A DNA stretch of 64,000 nucleotides, taken from Talpa occidentalis (taxonomy: Eukaryota; Chordata; Mammalia; Eulipotyphla; Talpidae). This document shows, piece after piece, positions 24,382 to 36,859 of this stretch (positions are counted from its first letter, which is position 1; each line of letters starts with the position of its first letter). The DNA lies in assembly GCF_014898055.3 (NCBI RefSeq), contig NW_026555331.1, forward strand, positions 98,230,684 to 98,294,683, given 5' to 3'. Under the pieces are notes generated by a model. It searched no databases, had not been told where the DNA came from, and saw only the letters and a program-made list of their open reading frames with translations. The translations under genes were made by a program, and so were the position numbers.

Positions 24382-27261
24382 CTAGATCTGAATTCACGAG
24401 AACTGTAACTTTGTGAATCACAGAGGAAAGTAGCTACAGTTTCCTCTGTCTCTACTCTTCTCTTCAACATATGCTCAATGAGATCCTTTCTATACTATAA
24501 TCTAATTATTCTAGCATAATCCATTTGATATGTTGAAAGAAATATCTATTTGCAGAGTGGCTGCCTGATATTTTGACTAATTACTAAGATAATAAAAACA
24601 AATATATTAATCAATTCAGGGATTTTTAGATTCATAAATGCCATTTGTATTAATATAGTCACATGAATATATATATATTGCAGTAGTAAAATCAAATTTT
24701 GTTCACGTTACAAGTAAACAGCCCATTTGAACATAAAATTATTGGATTCTTCTCTCTTTGGAGAAATTTACTCTAAATTTTATTGAATATCACATGAAAA
24801 TTTATTCTACTTTCTATTGAATTTTAAGATAGACATTTCAGGTTTGACAGCTCAACTATGCCTCCCATCTACCAATAAAATTAATTATTATATGAGGGCT
24901 AAGTGAACATAAAAAATAAATTAAATTGTTTAGCCATAACAGAAGCACATACTGGATGACCTTACTAATTATTAGGCCAATCCAGAGAGCCAGCTTGAAC
25001 ATTTTAGGCAAAAGCATCCAAATGAAGATATTTATATCAAGTAATTGTCAACAAATAGGTGATGATGTAATTATTATCACTTATTCCCTAATGTGTCTAT
25101 GACAAAGTCTTCAAGACCAGTAATATCCTTGGATAATGTCCAAATCCCCAAGCAGAACTGGTCATGGGTCTGGATAGAAATTCCAACAAACAGCCCAAAA
25201 AAGTCTCATCAGATAGTGCAAGAGTCACCACTTCTCTATTATAACATTATTAATCAACACCATAAGTGGACATTATTTTCATGCTTCCATTAACACGATT
25301 TGATTTATTGAATAATAGCTACATTCCCCAGTAGTTGAGCTTCTTTAACTGCCAATTATCTAAATGCCTAACCCTGGCAGATAACAAGTAGAGCTTAATA
25401 ATGAGATTGTGAGTCATGTATTGAAGATACGCTTTACCTGCTTTACCTGAGCTCTAAAGAATCTATGAATGGACTTCATTATATCCAGGGATTTGATAAA
25501 ACTGGTCTATATGCTCAAACAATAATATTTGTGTATGGAGAAATGTCTACGAGATCACACACTGTTTCAGTGGCTGATTTTGATGAGGTGGTAGAGAAAA
25601 GAACTTCAGTTTTGAGCCTTTAAAAGAAACACCTGAAAGAATTCATTTATGAATTACCTGCATACCTAAAATTAATTTAAAATGAGACAAATGTACATTT
25701 GCAAGTTTTTATAAGACTAGGGGCAGTGTTTTCACCTTTTGCTAAAAGCTATGAATCCCTTATATGTTTAGACCTGAGAGAAAAATGGTATATTTTCATG
25801 TCAGAGACATATTAACTTCAAATTATGTATATTTGAAGTAACTGAAGCATTTTTCACTTTATAGTTTTGTTTGTTCATTAAATTAATTGGACAAATTTAA
25901 ATATTAAAATCAATAATTTGGAGCACTATCACTTATGTACAGCACCTCGTTTGTGTTGCTATTATATGGATATGAATTATAGTAAGTGAATTTCAATACA
26001 ACCCTACTGTTGGTTAACTTTGTTGCCATAGGAATCAAAAGTCTACATAACAGTCCTGCTTATGTTATAAATTTCACTCATCCAAAGTACCAGCTTTATA
26101 AAGCAGATAATGTTGTGATGTACAAATCAAATATGTGCTGGAAAAATTAGCAACAAAACTCACTCAACGTTTATGATTTAAATAAGGAAAATCTTGAACA
26201 CTTGAAAAGGAACACAAGACTTAGAAAAATTCTTTCAGTTACACTAAATTTATGGATTGAATATTGGATATGGATGGATGGAATTTTGGTTGGTATATAA
26301 CAAGTACACCTCAGCATTAGCTGTTGCTCTGGTCATTATCATCTGACTCTAGATTTCCAATTGCCATCCTAGAGCAATGAAATAAAATTCTCTTGGATCC
26401 AGGAAACTGTGTATTACTAAATTTAGTCATTCCATGACATGTACTGGAAACTTAGAAAATTGATTTTCATGCAGTAACTTGGAGACACAGCCCAATCTTT
26501 TTAATTCCCAGCCTATACATCTTTCCCATCAATAAATTTTCACAGGACTACGTCTTTTCCAAAGCAGTTTACTCCATGTTTCATTCAGTGTTATTGAACA
26601 GTAATGTCTTCTTTTATGCTTTTAATGAGGTGACTATATCATCTATAATAATCTAGATTCAAGAAGAAGAATTTTGTACTTTCTAACTTTATCTGTAAAG
26701 TTATAGTTAAATTATTTTTTTTTCCTTTTAATTACCTACATTCTTTACACTGATCTCAGGAAGCAATCCTTCCTTGATTATGAAGACAGTAACTGGGGAA
26801 AAAATCTGTATAAGCTTCTCTCTCATGGATTTTGAGTTCCATTAGCTTAGTATTACTTTATTGTTAAGTCACCTTTAAAAAAATGTATGTCTGGGTCTAA
26901 ATAAGAAAAATAGTTGAATTAAAGCTTAGTCCATTTGGCCCACATAGAGTGTTTATAATTTGGGGACTAATATATATGAAATTTCCCCTTCATAGTATAG
27001 TTCTAATTTCCATTGACTGTAAAATTTAATTCAGAAATCTTATAATTATGACATTAAGGTACTGAAAGACACTTCATGGCACCAATCAAAACACACAGAT
27101 AACATACCATGACTATCCTGATAAGTTAATTAGTATGAAATCCCATTTAGTATTCATAAATAACAGATTTCCAATTCATAAAATACCAAAGAGATGAATA
27201 AATTTCTATCTAGTCTCCTTTGTATCTCCTTGGAATCTCTTTGGGAAGAATACGTGGCATT

Positions 27262-27294
<33 letters not shown>

Positions 27295-27370
27295 TATGAG
27301 GAAATATATGTATTGCCTTGGGCTTTCTCACACTCTTCACTGCCAGTGTGAACATCCATTATTGGTTTTT
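24382..27370. other. SINE-free AT-rich intronic DNA
   Basis: No gene, no SINE and no L1 recognised, apart from the (ATC)n repeat at 27262. It is the left part of an 8.2-kb SINE-free interval reaching past the promoter; could hold conserved noncoding elements. Confidence 0.4.
27262..27292. repeat. (ATC)n microsatellite
   Basis: Ten ATC units without interruption. Confidence 0.98.
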
Positions 27371-27374
27371 CCCA

Positions 27375-27550
27375 TTTATTCAGTACTTACTACATGCCAG
27401 AACTTTTACTTACAGCATTACTTCGTTTATGCCTTCTAACAACCCTGTTTTTCAGTGTATGATGAAACTTAGGTTAGTCATCCAGATAGTAAATGACAGG
27501 TCTGGGATTTGCACCCAGGTAGAGTTCAGATATCATGATTATTATACATT
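27375..27550 (+). repeat. MIR remnant
   Basis: MIR order: 'cagtacttactacatgccag', 'gccttctaacaaccctg', 'gatgaaacttaggttagtca', 'caggtctgggatttgcaccc'. Confidence 0.75.
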
Positions 27551-27559
27551 ACTTAACAC

Positions 27560-29880
27560 TGAGATACATTAAGTATCACATTCTCAATAAACTCTGAAGA
27601 TCAAGGGAAAATAATACTTCTCCCGAGGATATTTAATTGACCATCCCTTTATCTGTCCCTGTATCTTTCTGATGTCAAACTCTAATTTCTCACTACTGAT
27701 AAAGTTAATGATGCAGCCATATAGTTTCCTCTAGTAACCATTCTGATTTATATTAATAATATTTGTATTAAAAAGTAAAGTACCTTACACATAGTAAACC
27801 CTCTCTCTATATAGTCCTCCATATATTTATACTGGTTATATGAATTCATCGCTGACAGAATTGAGAAGTCAGACATCGATTTAGCAAACTTATAATTTGC
27901 TAACCAATTTTCACAAAATTGATTATTTCATCAAAGTTGATCTTTTAACTGCATTTATGAAAATGACTGTTTAAGGAGTCTAGTTCCAACCCATTAATTC
28001 AATACCATATATTTTTTTTAACTTTACTGAACAAGACAGAATTAAAACCATTTGAAGAACCCTCATGAATTTTGTTTGCTCTAACAAAAATAGTTACCAT
28101 GAAATTATTCCTTTATGATAATGGCTATATATATGACTGTTCTATTTTGCTTTTCACTGAGCTGATTCAAAATTTTCATATTCTATACACACATATGTTG
28201 ATTTATCTAGATGATAGTAAATAGTCTGGGAAGAGAGACAAAATCCTTTAACTATTTTTTACATGATGCCAAACAAATGCAGCCATATTTTTATTCTTAA
28301 AGATAAACTGATTACTCTAAAACTATTTAGAGATAATCTAAGTTTATTCATTTTACTTCACAGAAGTGATATTTTGATAAGTCATCAAAAGATCACATTT
28401 TCTTCATTCCCTCCTTTTGTTTTAAATGTTGTTACACTTCATTATGACAATTGTTTGGTAGGAGTTTAAAGTACGTCTGTTTATGTAATACAGTAATAGT
28501 AATAATAATAATTATCAAAATAATCACTACGAACAACAAGATGTAATATTATTAGATTTTAAACTTGTCATTTAGCCTTTCATATTTAAAGTTAAAGTGT
28601 ATATATAGTGATAAAAATGATATGATAAATTCATGTAGACGTAGGCAGTAATGTACTAAAATCAAAACAATGATTATTGGAGGAAATCAATATTAGAACT
28701 CAACACCACTTTTCTTCTTTTTCTTTTCTGAGATTTAAAAATATTTTCTCTACCCTGAAAATTTAAAATATGAAAACTACTTTTTCAAAACACAATTATG
28801 AGTTTTTAAAATGTGAGCATTTCCTTTAAAAATGAATTAACTGGGAATGATTTTTCTTGAGTGAATATATCATTTTTTTCTCAGTGACTTAAATCCTAAG
28901 TAATTAAGCCATGATTGTTATTTACACCTACTGATTATCAACAATAGAATGATATCATATTAAATTATTTTGGAAAGTAAGATCAAGCTAGAGACCCAGA
29001 ATATAGCAGCTATGTAACTTAAAGGAGAAGAAAAGCTGTTTTCCACAATTAGGGTCACACTAGGAATAACATTGATTTATTGATTCTGGGTGGAATAAAT
29101 GGGTCTCTAAGTTTTCTTCAAGATTCATGCAAAGTAAATGATCAAGAAACCTGTTAAGAATGCCATCTGATTTAGTGAAAATTATGACTTTTCCCCCTGA
29201 ACATTTAACTCTTTAAGTTGAGTTATTCTTCAACTAGAATACTTTTACATAGCATACCATTTGTTGTTTAACTTTTAGCCTAAAACTTTATAAAAGAGTT
29301 TTCAGATGTGAAAGTATCAGAGAGCTAATAAAGGAAAATTAAGAGCAGTGTTTTATAGGATAAGCTGTACCCATATGCTTCCTTCACACTCATACCATAT
29401 TTCTCACGATCTGCCAGTGTTACCTTTAGTGTACCTTGGGCACTGTTATGTAGAAATAAATCCAAACTCTACCTTTGCTTGTTCCTGTTACAAGAAAATG
29501 ATGTAACATTCTCACTTTGATTTCCCTTGAATAAGAAACAGGAGACTAAGTGCATTCATCCTTGACAGGTGTCACCTCCCCCTCCCACCTCAATCAACAC
29601 CACTAAGCAGTCCTTTGCAGGTTCAGCCAGTGGAATCTATCCCATCCTCTACTTTAAACAAACCCTTTAATTTGGCTTTAGGCCAAGGAAAGGGGGTGGG
29701 GGTGGGGAAGGAAGCAACAACTAATAAATAAAAGGACAACATAAAGAGGCATAGCCTGCCAACATCAACCTACATACAAGCCAGAGGAGATTTATGATTA
29801 TCTTCCCCAGGAGGGAGTGACTAACGCAAACACACTGACCATCACCGTAAAGAGGTAAAGAGAGAGTGAAATGGCTCAAC
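27560..29880. other. Unassigned DNA at the start of intron 1
   Basis: AT-rich with no confident repeat. Closer to exon 1, a GT/G-rich patch lies at 29690-29720. Confidence 0.45.
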
Positions 29881-29890
29881 GTACACACAC

Positions 29891-30049
29891 CCCGCTCCAT
29901 ACCGGGGACGAGTCTCCGAGCTGCGGCTTGTGCTCTCGGAGGGCCAGGCTGAAGCTGACCGCCCCCACGGCCACGCTGGACACCCCCAGCCCTATCTCCA
30001 GCACAGAGAGCACCAAGAGGCTCCCAATAATCTGGCCGCTGGTGCACAT
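29891..30049 (-). CDS. TMEM196: TMEM196 coding exon 1 (partial gene)
   Basis: First coding exon of transmembrane protein 196, a small multi-pass membrane protein of about 170-180 residues in mammals; its biochemical role is not established. Seen: 53 codons from an ATG at 30049. The product opens [20 protein letters not shown] and ends VWSG, which I recognise as the conserved TMEM196 N-terminus. Residues about 7-36 form a long hydrophobic stretch (first membrane segment), followed by a polar loop ([11 protein letters not shown]). The reading frame ends at a GT donor at 29890-29889 (phase 0). The start context has A at -3 and T at +4. The exon sits in a CpG island. Later exons (about 120 residues, the remaining membrane segments) were not found at lower coordinates, so intron 1 probably exceeds 29 kb or exon 2 lies outside the window. 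No frameshift or premature stop is seen. In human the gene lies between POLR1F (TWISTNB) and MACC1; neither neighbour is seen here. Confidence 0.93.
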
Positions 30050-30066
30050 CCTTCCTCGGTCATCAT
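29992..30066 (-). other. Overlapping upstream ORF at the TMEM196 start
   Basis: Two adjacent ATGs (30066 and 30063) lie 17 and 14 nt before the TMEM196 start in a different frame. The frame runs 24 codons and stops at TAG (29994-29992) inside the coding exon. If transcription starts upstream of 30066, as is likely for a CpG-island promoter, scanning ribosomes meet this uORF first. Its translation is inferred, not shown. Confidence 0.5.
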
Positions 30067-30769
30067 TCCTTCCAGATCAGAGAGGAAGACCAACCATCCA
30101 CCTTCTTTCTTCCACTATCCTCTTTACCCCTCCGCCCCCCACCAGACCCCAAAACTTTTCTTTCTTCACCAGCAAAACATAATCCACGACTGAATTTTCA
30201 GAACCGGAGACTCTCTTCCCTGACCCGGCCAGAGGTAAAGGAGCCGTTCCACCCCCCGGCACGATCGGACCAGGATCGTAAAATGATTCTCCTGGGGTCG
30301 GCGGCTGGAGTCCGGGAAAGGAGAGGAAACCAGTAGTGGGTCTTTTAAGGAGCCAGAAACCTGGAGCAGCCAGGGAGCTGCGAGCCCCGCTGGAGAGGCG
30401 CTGTCCAGAGTTCTGCCGCGTACCAAGTCTCCGCAGGGAAATCCCGCTCTCTCTCAGCCTCCCAGACAGACCCTTGCCAGCTCCCCTGGCTTTCCCAGGC
30501 ACGGGGATGAGCTTTGCTTCCGGGAGATTCAAAGCGTAACTGCTCAGAGCTTCTCTTTCCGTCTCCCTCTCATCTCTTCTTTGTTTTCGTGGTAACACAA
30601 AGTGCTTCTGCGAGTCCCTGGTTCCCCGGGCTGAGCGGGCGGCTGGTATTCAGCACCACGCTCCTCCCCGGAGCTGTGTCGCCAGGAAAAGCGACCTTGT
30701 CTGATGGCCTCTTTCCGTCCGGGTTTCTTCTGCCTCGTGGTCGTCTCTTCCTCCCCCCTCTCTTGATCT

Positions 30770-32545
30770 GATTCTCTCTCATTGCAGTGACCTCATTGGG
30801 ATTTAAGAGGTTGATGGAGGAGGGAAAAGCTTCATCTATTGGTGTGTCCAGAACATATACTCTTGGCTGGCACTTGGCTGGGTTGCCTGGGAGGGGACCC
30901 TAAATAACCACAGGGATCCAAGCGGTCCCTACCTCCGCATCTCCCTACTCACTCCCTTCTGGGCATCTATCCAGCTAGCAGGGGGGGCGATGTCTACGTC
31001 AATGTGGGGTTCATCCTGTGTAAAACTTTTCTTCTGCGTGTATGCAGGTTTGGGGAGGGGTGAGGGAGGAAGCAGGGTAAGTGGGGGGGGGGCATTGGGC
31101 AAAGAACAGTAGAGAGTGCAGGGGATGGAGAAAGGCCAGACCCCAATTTACTAGGATTCTGAGGAAACCTTACCAAGGAACTACTCTCTCTAGAAAAACT
31201 AGATTCAAATCTGCTCCTGAACTGAGGTGGGGGAGGGGGAGAGGGAAAAGGAGGAAGCAGCACTGTTCGGGGCCAGGAGTCTCACCCAGCCAGCAGACCC
31301 TTTTCTTCACCAACATCACCCCCCACCCCCCAGTAGTGCTGTTACAGGTTCTGGGATGCATTGTCAGATAGAGCATGCCTGGGACCTTGTGTTCTCACTC
31401 AAAATCAAGAGATGTGTAGAGTTAAGTACTACATTGGAAAAGGAATTCTTCTTTTAGTCTGGCTCATTGCACAACTGTTTATGACCATCTGCCCTTGTTA
31501 CAATCACTAGGGCAGGGGCCAAGTTTGGCTTATATATTTTTGTGTTGCAGTCTTTGATGTACAAGGGACTCTGGACTTCTCAGAATCCTTGTTTGGTTTT
31601 CACTTTTATGTCCCTGATTTTACATCATGAAAAATCACAATCATCATGATACAGGATATTGGAAGGGGTTTGGGGTCTTGGGGTATCTTTCTCAACAAAC
31701 GGGTTCCCTAGTTGGAGATGGCTGAAGGAAAACAGGTGAAAGGTGGGTTGTATTACGACACCTAGCTCAAGACCAAGGCATCCTGACCTCTGAACAGAGG
31801 CACTAAGTACAATTCAAGCACCTCTGTAATTAGAGACTTCTTTTTGTTTGTAGTCCCAATGCTGAGAACACAAAAATTGAGTGATATAAAATCTGTAGCA
31901 TAAGTGCCAGTCTCAGTTTCTTTTGAATCAGAGCTTGTTTCATAGTTTTAATTTTACTTCCACACTATAGTTTATTTTCCTTATGAAAATATTTTATATT
32001 CTACATATAAAAATTTGAGTCCATTTCCTTTAAAAATAAAAATGCAAGGAGGAAAGAATTTCAAATTTTTAGTTCTTGTAAGTCTTCAGTTACTGTGATA
32101 TTTAGAGAGAAATTCATTTATAGTAAATAGTGAATTCACTTTCCACATCTTGAAAACTCAGTCCACCAAACACCCACTTGTTAGAATCACTCAAATAGTT
32201 TTTTACTATAATGAATCACAATTTTATTTAAACCTTGCAGAAGGCATCTAAATGACTATTTATATTCTATCTATAATATCAATATAACTATTTATATATA
32301 TATAATATAAAAAATGAAGGACCTATGTTGTTTAACTTTTGGGTTGTCTTTAGTCACTGCTTTTTTGAAAAACAAAATTCTTCTTCCCCATTAGGTAGAA
32401 ACTAATGAGCTATAGTAACTGTTCACCTAGATTGATTAATACAGACTTAGGAAAGAGTAAAATTTATAGAGAGGGAAACTGTAGATAATATGTAGGTAGT
32501 GTTAATATAGATGAATTTCAGAGAGAAGAAATAAGTAATTTATGT
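30770..32545. other. Upstream flank of TMEM196
   Basis: GC-richer to about 31.4 kb with G-runs (31081-31092, 31227-31255), then AT-rich. A weak L2-like 3' end ('actagggcaggggccaagtttg') is at about 31450-31560. No exon recognised. Confidence 0.45.
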
Positions 32546-32562
32546 ACTATGACTAAATTTTT

Positions 32563-32833
32563 CTTTTAAAGATTTCTTTATTTCTTTATTTCTTTATACA
32601 AGCACTGGGTACAGTCAGAATCGCTGGAGGGTGAGAGAACTCACCAGAGCCAGAGCGGGGAACAGAACAGGCAGACTGACGAAGTACACTGCTGAGGGGA
32701 GCAGCAGGACGGCAGGAGAGGTCTTTGCACCATGTGGGATCCTTGCCCGGTGGGCGGGGATGGAACGGGCGCTGCAGAGGCTGCGGGCAGCTTCGCAACC
32801 CAGCGCTCAACCGCTGCGCCACCAGGGAGGACC
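32563..32833 (-). repeat. Rhin-1-like SINE (subfamily A), antisense, young
   Basis: Perfect 17-bp TSD actatgactaaattttt at 32546-32562 and 32834-32850. Intact A and B boxes in reverse. Confidence 0.97.
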
Positions 32834-32850
32834 ACTATGACTAAATTTTT

Positions 32851-33453
32851 ACCTCCAAATGTGGTGGCTAGAAAATATGTTTATTTCAAAACCCAAAGCC
32901 TAACCATGTATCTGAATAAAATCAGTCTTACCTGATTTCTCTGTCATTGGTACAAAACCCAAAAATTCTGAAAATCATATGTACATAAAAGGAATCAAAA
33001 TCATATTCACTTATAAATGACTACCAATGTATCACACTAAAGGGAAATACTTGTATTCTAGATAGCAGTAATCTGAAAAATCTCAAGTTTGCCACCTGCT
33101 GGTCTGTAAAAGATAGAATGAACACGAATGTGTGGGTAACCACAAAATGATTCTTATTAAACTTCTTAGCTAATCAGAAAAAAAAAAACTTTCATAGTTT
33201 CACTTCTAGGAATTAAATTCCACCAATAAGTATTTAAGAGATCTGAGATCCTCATGTACCATTTACTCAAATAAGATTTAAAGAAATTTAAATATCTGGG
33301 TAAAGGAAAATCCAGCATTTGGTAAACAAATAATACCTTTCTTATTATAATAAGATAGGTTGAAGGGTTGAAGAAATGATCAATTCAATCATTAATATAT
33401 GACCAGTAACAGGAAAATTAGAGGAAATTAATATTTAATTGTGAGATTTGATT
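32851..33453. other. Unassigned DNA between two SINEs
   Basis: Nothing recognised. Confidence 0.4.
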
Positions 33454-33469
33454 TAAAGTACTCAAGTTA

Positions 33470-33768
33470 GGGCCTCCCCGGTGGCACAGCGGTTGAGCGC
33501 TGGGTTGCGAGGCTGCCCGCAGCCTCCGCGGCGCCGGTTCGATCCCCGGCTGCTCCCTGGCCACCGGAGGAGGGTCCCACATGGCGCGCAGACCTCTCCT
33601 GCCGCCCGCTGCTCCCCTCAGCAGTGTACTTCGGTCCTTCTGCCTGCTCTGCTCCCCGCTCTGGCTCTGGTGAATTCTCTCACCCTCCAGCGCTTCTGAC
33701 TGTACCCAGTGCTTGTATAAACAAAAAAACAAAACAAACAAATAAAATAAATAAATAAAAAAAAAAAA
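33470..33768 (+). repeat. Rhin-1-like SINE (subfamily A), young
   Basis: The best-preserved copy: A-box tggcacagcggttgag, B-box ggttcgatccccggc, long A-rich tail (33719-33768). Perfect 16-bp TSD taaagtactcaagtta (33454-33469, 33769-33784). Confidence 0.97.
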
Positions 33769-33784
33769 TAAAGTACTCAAGTTA

Positions 33785-34538
33785 TTTTGAACTGAATTTG
33801 CATGGTGACCACAGACACTAAATTGAATGACCAATTCAGTATAGAAGATTAAGGAAAAGAAAATTTAAAATATGATTGCAAACCATGTAGTAGTTTATAA
33901 TGCAACAAGTCTATTTAATATTTTAATATTCTTATTTGTGTTTGTTAGAAGTGATTGCACCTAAAGACTTAGGTAGGTTTTGATACAGTGATTACATTTT
34001 TAAAAAGGAAGAAAAAACATTTTGAGGGTTTTCGCTTATTTAAAAATCAAAGAAGCAGAGATAACTTTAACCTGAATTTATCCTTTGCCTTTTTTGAATT
34101 TTAGTAATAATACAATTTAGAAGTCATTATCTAATGATAACACTGGTGCTTATGAAAATTAATTTGAAAAACTGTAGTAGTCAGTTATTTTAACTAAGTA
34201 CTTTTCCAGTTATCATCATTTTCCATTTATGTCTAAAATGTATTTTTATTATTAATGACCTTTAAACATGTCAAAAGACCCAAATGATGTATTTTATAGA
34301 GATTTTTACTTTTTAATAGAGTGTGGTTATTTCAATTCTTGGTCATTATAGAATAATTGAGATGAACTACTCCTATAGTTCAACTACTCCTATAGTGCTT
34401 TACTGACTATAAGCATTTAACAGACTGTGTTACAAGAATAGGAGTGCCAAGCAAAATATGGTGGTATTACAGAGTTTATGGGACAAATAGAAGAATACTT
34501 GCAGGTAGGGTAGTCAACACTTAAGGACAGAGTGGTGG
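33785..34538. other. Unassigned AT-rich DNA
   Basis: No gene or repeat recognised. Confidence 0.4.
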
Positions 34539-34553
34539 AGAAGAAGGTATTTT

Positions 34554-34815
34554 TTTTAAAGATTTATTTATTTATGATTACAGGAACTAGGGTACAGGCC
34601 AGAGGTGGGGGAGGTGAGAAGATGCACCAGAGACACAGCGGGGAACAGAACAGGCAGATCTACTGAAATACACTGCTGAAGGGGAGCAGCGGGCAAGCCA
34701 GGAGAAGTCTGCTGCACCATGTGGGTAGCTCCCTGTCTGGGGATCGAACTGGCACTGCACAGTCTGAACAGCTTCACAGCTCTGCGCTCAACCCCTTGCG
34801 CCACCAGGGAGGCCC
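34554..34815 (-). repeat. Rhin-1-like SINE (subfamily B), antisense
   Basis: Perfect 15-bp TSD agaagaaggtatttt (34539-34553, 34816-34830). 3' marker in reverse: 'aactagggtacaggccagag'. Confidence 0.96.
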
Positions 34816-34830
34816 AGAAGAAGGTATTTT

Positions 34831-35379
34831 AATGGAGAAAGATATCAGTAAATTTCTATAGAGATTATGTAACTCTGTTGCTAAATTTTAAGCCACACAA
34901 TCATGGGGTAGAACTCCACAAGGCTAGAAATAGAATGGCTTGAGAATTAAAATCTGAAGGTTGCAAGAAGTCCGGAAAATGGGAATGTTCACAACAACCA
35001 ATGAAGATCTTTGTTGAAAACTCAGCCATCAGCAGAGAACACAGCCTAGGTATACATAGTAGGGGGGCTAAACTGCTCTTGGGATAAAGGTAACTTCCTA
35101 AACTAAAATTACTTTAAAGTAGGCCTGCAAAGTATCAATCAGTTCTGTAAATAATGTTAACAGTCTAACATACCTTAAGTAAGGTGACAAAACCACCATG
35201 TAAAACTCATAATATGTACTATCCAATCATAAATTATGAAGCAGGAAAATGTGACCCATAACTAGGACATCAGGATATTGTGATTAGCTAACACTTTAAG
35301 ATCTCTATTAGAAATATTTAAATACTTATAATTCTGAGATGAAAATGAGAATGAAAGATGAAGAGAAAAACATTAATAT
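34831..35379. other. Unassigned DNA
   Basis: Nothing recognised with confidence. Confidence 0.4.
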
Positions 35380-35835
35380 AAAAGGAAAGCAGAAGACATA
35401 ACAAAGAACAAAATAAAAGTTATAGAAGAAAATTACATATCTAAAGTGAAAAATAGTTCATCTGAGGTCAAGAACAGATAGACAACGAAGAAAAGAGCAA
35501 TGAAAATTAAAATACAGTCTTAGAAATTAAAATCACAGAGAGAAAAATATCACAATATAAATTTAATCTCAAAAAGAGAAGAAAAAGACAAAAAATGAAC
35601 AGATACTTAGTACCCCAAAGTATAACATCAAAAAGAAGAAAGGCAGGCCAAAATATTTGAAGTAATAATGGCCAATTATTTTCCAAATGTGGTGAAACTT
35701 ACAACTCCACAGATCAAGAAGCTCAATAAATTGCAAGTACAATAATTACAAATAACTAAGTAAGAGAACCACACCGAAGCATATCACAAAGTACTAAAAC
35801 CCAGTGATAAGGAATAAACATTAAAAGCAGTCAGA
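35380..35835 (+). mobile_element. L1/HAL1-type ORF1 fragment, part 1
   Basis: A-rich ORF1 pattern: 'aaaaagaagaaaggcaggcc', 'aaatatttgaagtaataatg', 'ccaaatgtggtgaaactt', 'ccacagatcaagaagctcaa'. Interrupted at 35835 and resumes at 37231 after an insertion with a 15-bp TSD. Confidence 0.7.
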
Positions 35836-36403
35836 TTTCTAGGCCTACATCAAAACCTACCAACAGCATCAAAATTAATTTTAGCATAGCCACTCATTTT
35901 ACCTGTTCAAATTCAAATAAAATGAAAATAACAATGTGAAAATATTTATAGTAATAACGTCTCATGTATATTCATGTATTAACTATGCATACATAACTTT
36001 ATATGCATTTTATATATGTAGTTAAATGTTGATTACATTTTTTCTGCTTAATAATTTTTAATGATTGGTAAATGTATATATGCTTTTCCCCAAATTACAC
36101 ATTTCTCAAATTGTTCATGATTTTCTTCAAAATATCTTAATAATTCCTCTTGAAAATAATGACACTTAGTCATTATAATATTATATTATAAAATATTTAT
36201 CAATATTATATCATTATGTTAAATATGAAAGAGATTCGTATAGGTCCTTGTTATCTTGCAGAATATTCAGAAGGATGCTGTGATCAGATGACTTATAATT
36301 TGTCAGTTAATTTATAACTTCTCATAATCCCCCTGTGCCCAGTTGTTTTAATCCCTCACTTAGATTGTTTTATGGGAACTTGTGCTTTAAAGAAGTGATA
36401 ATA

Positions 36404-36653
36404 GGGGACCTCCCTGGTGGTGCAAGGGGTTAAGCTTCAGCACTATGAAGCAATCCACATTTACTGCAGAACCAGTTAGATTCCCAGCCCAGCAGACCTC
36501 TCCTGCCTTGCCCACTGCTCCCTTTAGCAGTGTATTTCAGTCAATCCACCCATTCTGCTCCCCGCCCTCTCTCTGGTGAATCTTCTCACCCCCTGCATCT
36601 CTGGCCTGCACCCCAGCTCTTATTTTCATAAAATAAATAAATCTTAGGAAAAA
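36404..36653 (+). repeat. Rhin-1-like SINE (subfamily B)
   Basis: Imperfect TSD aaagaagtgataata / aaagaagtgacagta (36389-36403, 36654-36668). Shorter than average; the region just after the B-box is missing about 20 bp. Confidence 0.93.
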
Positions 36654-36859
36654 AAAGAAGTGACAGTAAGCCCCCTTAGTGACAGACTCAGATATTGATG
36701 CAAACTTACTCATTATTTTCCATTTGTTTACACAGATTCTAATCTTTTACAGAAAAACACGTTTATCCTATTTTATCTTATTTTAGGAAATGAATTCATT
36801 GACAAGTCAATGTTTTACAATTTTGGTTTCAAAATTCTTTCATCAAAATGTATTGTACT

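Larger units (their letters stand above)
1..29890 (-). other. TMEM196: Presumed TMEM196 intron 1
   Basis: This region lies downstream of the exon 1 donor in the direction of transcription. It holds only interspersed repeats and unassigned AT-rich DNA. I looked on the minus strand for an exon 2 encoding the family's continuation (Cys-rich membrane segment followed by a KKK motif) and found none. The intron reading follows from gene structure and is not shown directly. Confidence 0.65.
29880..30760 (-). promoter_or_regulatory. TMEM196: CpG island with TMEM196 promoter and 5' UTR
   Basis: A GC- and CpG-rich block standing out from AT-rich surroundings. It covers exon 1 and about 700 bp upstream, as expected for a CpG-island promoter firing leftward. 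No TATA box stands out, and the transcription start cannot be fixed from sequence. Just outside, inverted CCAAT motifs (attgg) lie near 30795 and 30839, and a CRE-like core (tacgtcaa) near 30995-31002. These are single motif matches of low specificity. The island also holds two upstream reading frames discussed under findings. Confidence 0.8.

Noticed and set aside
20711..27292. CRISPR-like or regulatory repeats at the (GA)n and (ATC)n tracts
   Set aside because: Uninterrupted di- and trinucleotide microsatellites without spacers, in a mammalian genome.
29690..29720. G-rich patch near exon 1 as a G-quadruplex
   Set aside because: Only three good G-runs (G5, G5, G4) with the fourth too short; weaker than the L1 example.
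1..29890. TMEM196 exon 2 and later exons
   Set aside because: Looked for by reading the minus strand for the expected Cys-rich membrane segment; no convincing match, so none is reported.
29721..30047. 108-codon minus-strand frame opening [10 protein letters not shown]
   Set aside because: It is an out-of-frame reading of TMEM196 exon 1. The frame starting two bases earlier at 30049 gives the conserved protein.
24382..32562. SINE-free interval around the promoter as evidence of a protected regulatory domain
   Set aside because: Another interval of 11 kb (3916-15296) without SINEs lies in plain intron, so absence of SINEs alone is not significant here.
33418..33834. Open frame of 138 codons on the minus strand, and similar 60-100-codon frames at other SINEs (e.g. 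17382-17735, 44916-45200, 46600-46860)
   Set aside because: They coincide with SINE bodies; the recurring peptide phrases come from the repeat's GC-rich tRNA and body regions in different frames, not from genes.
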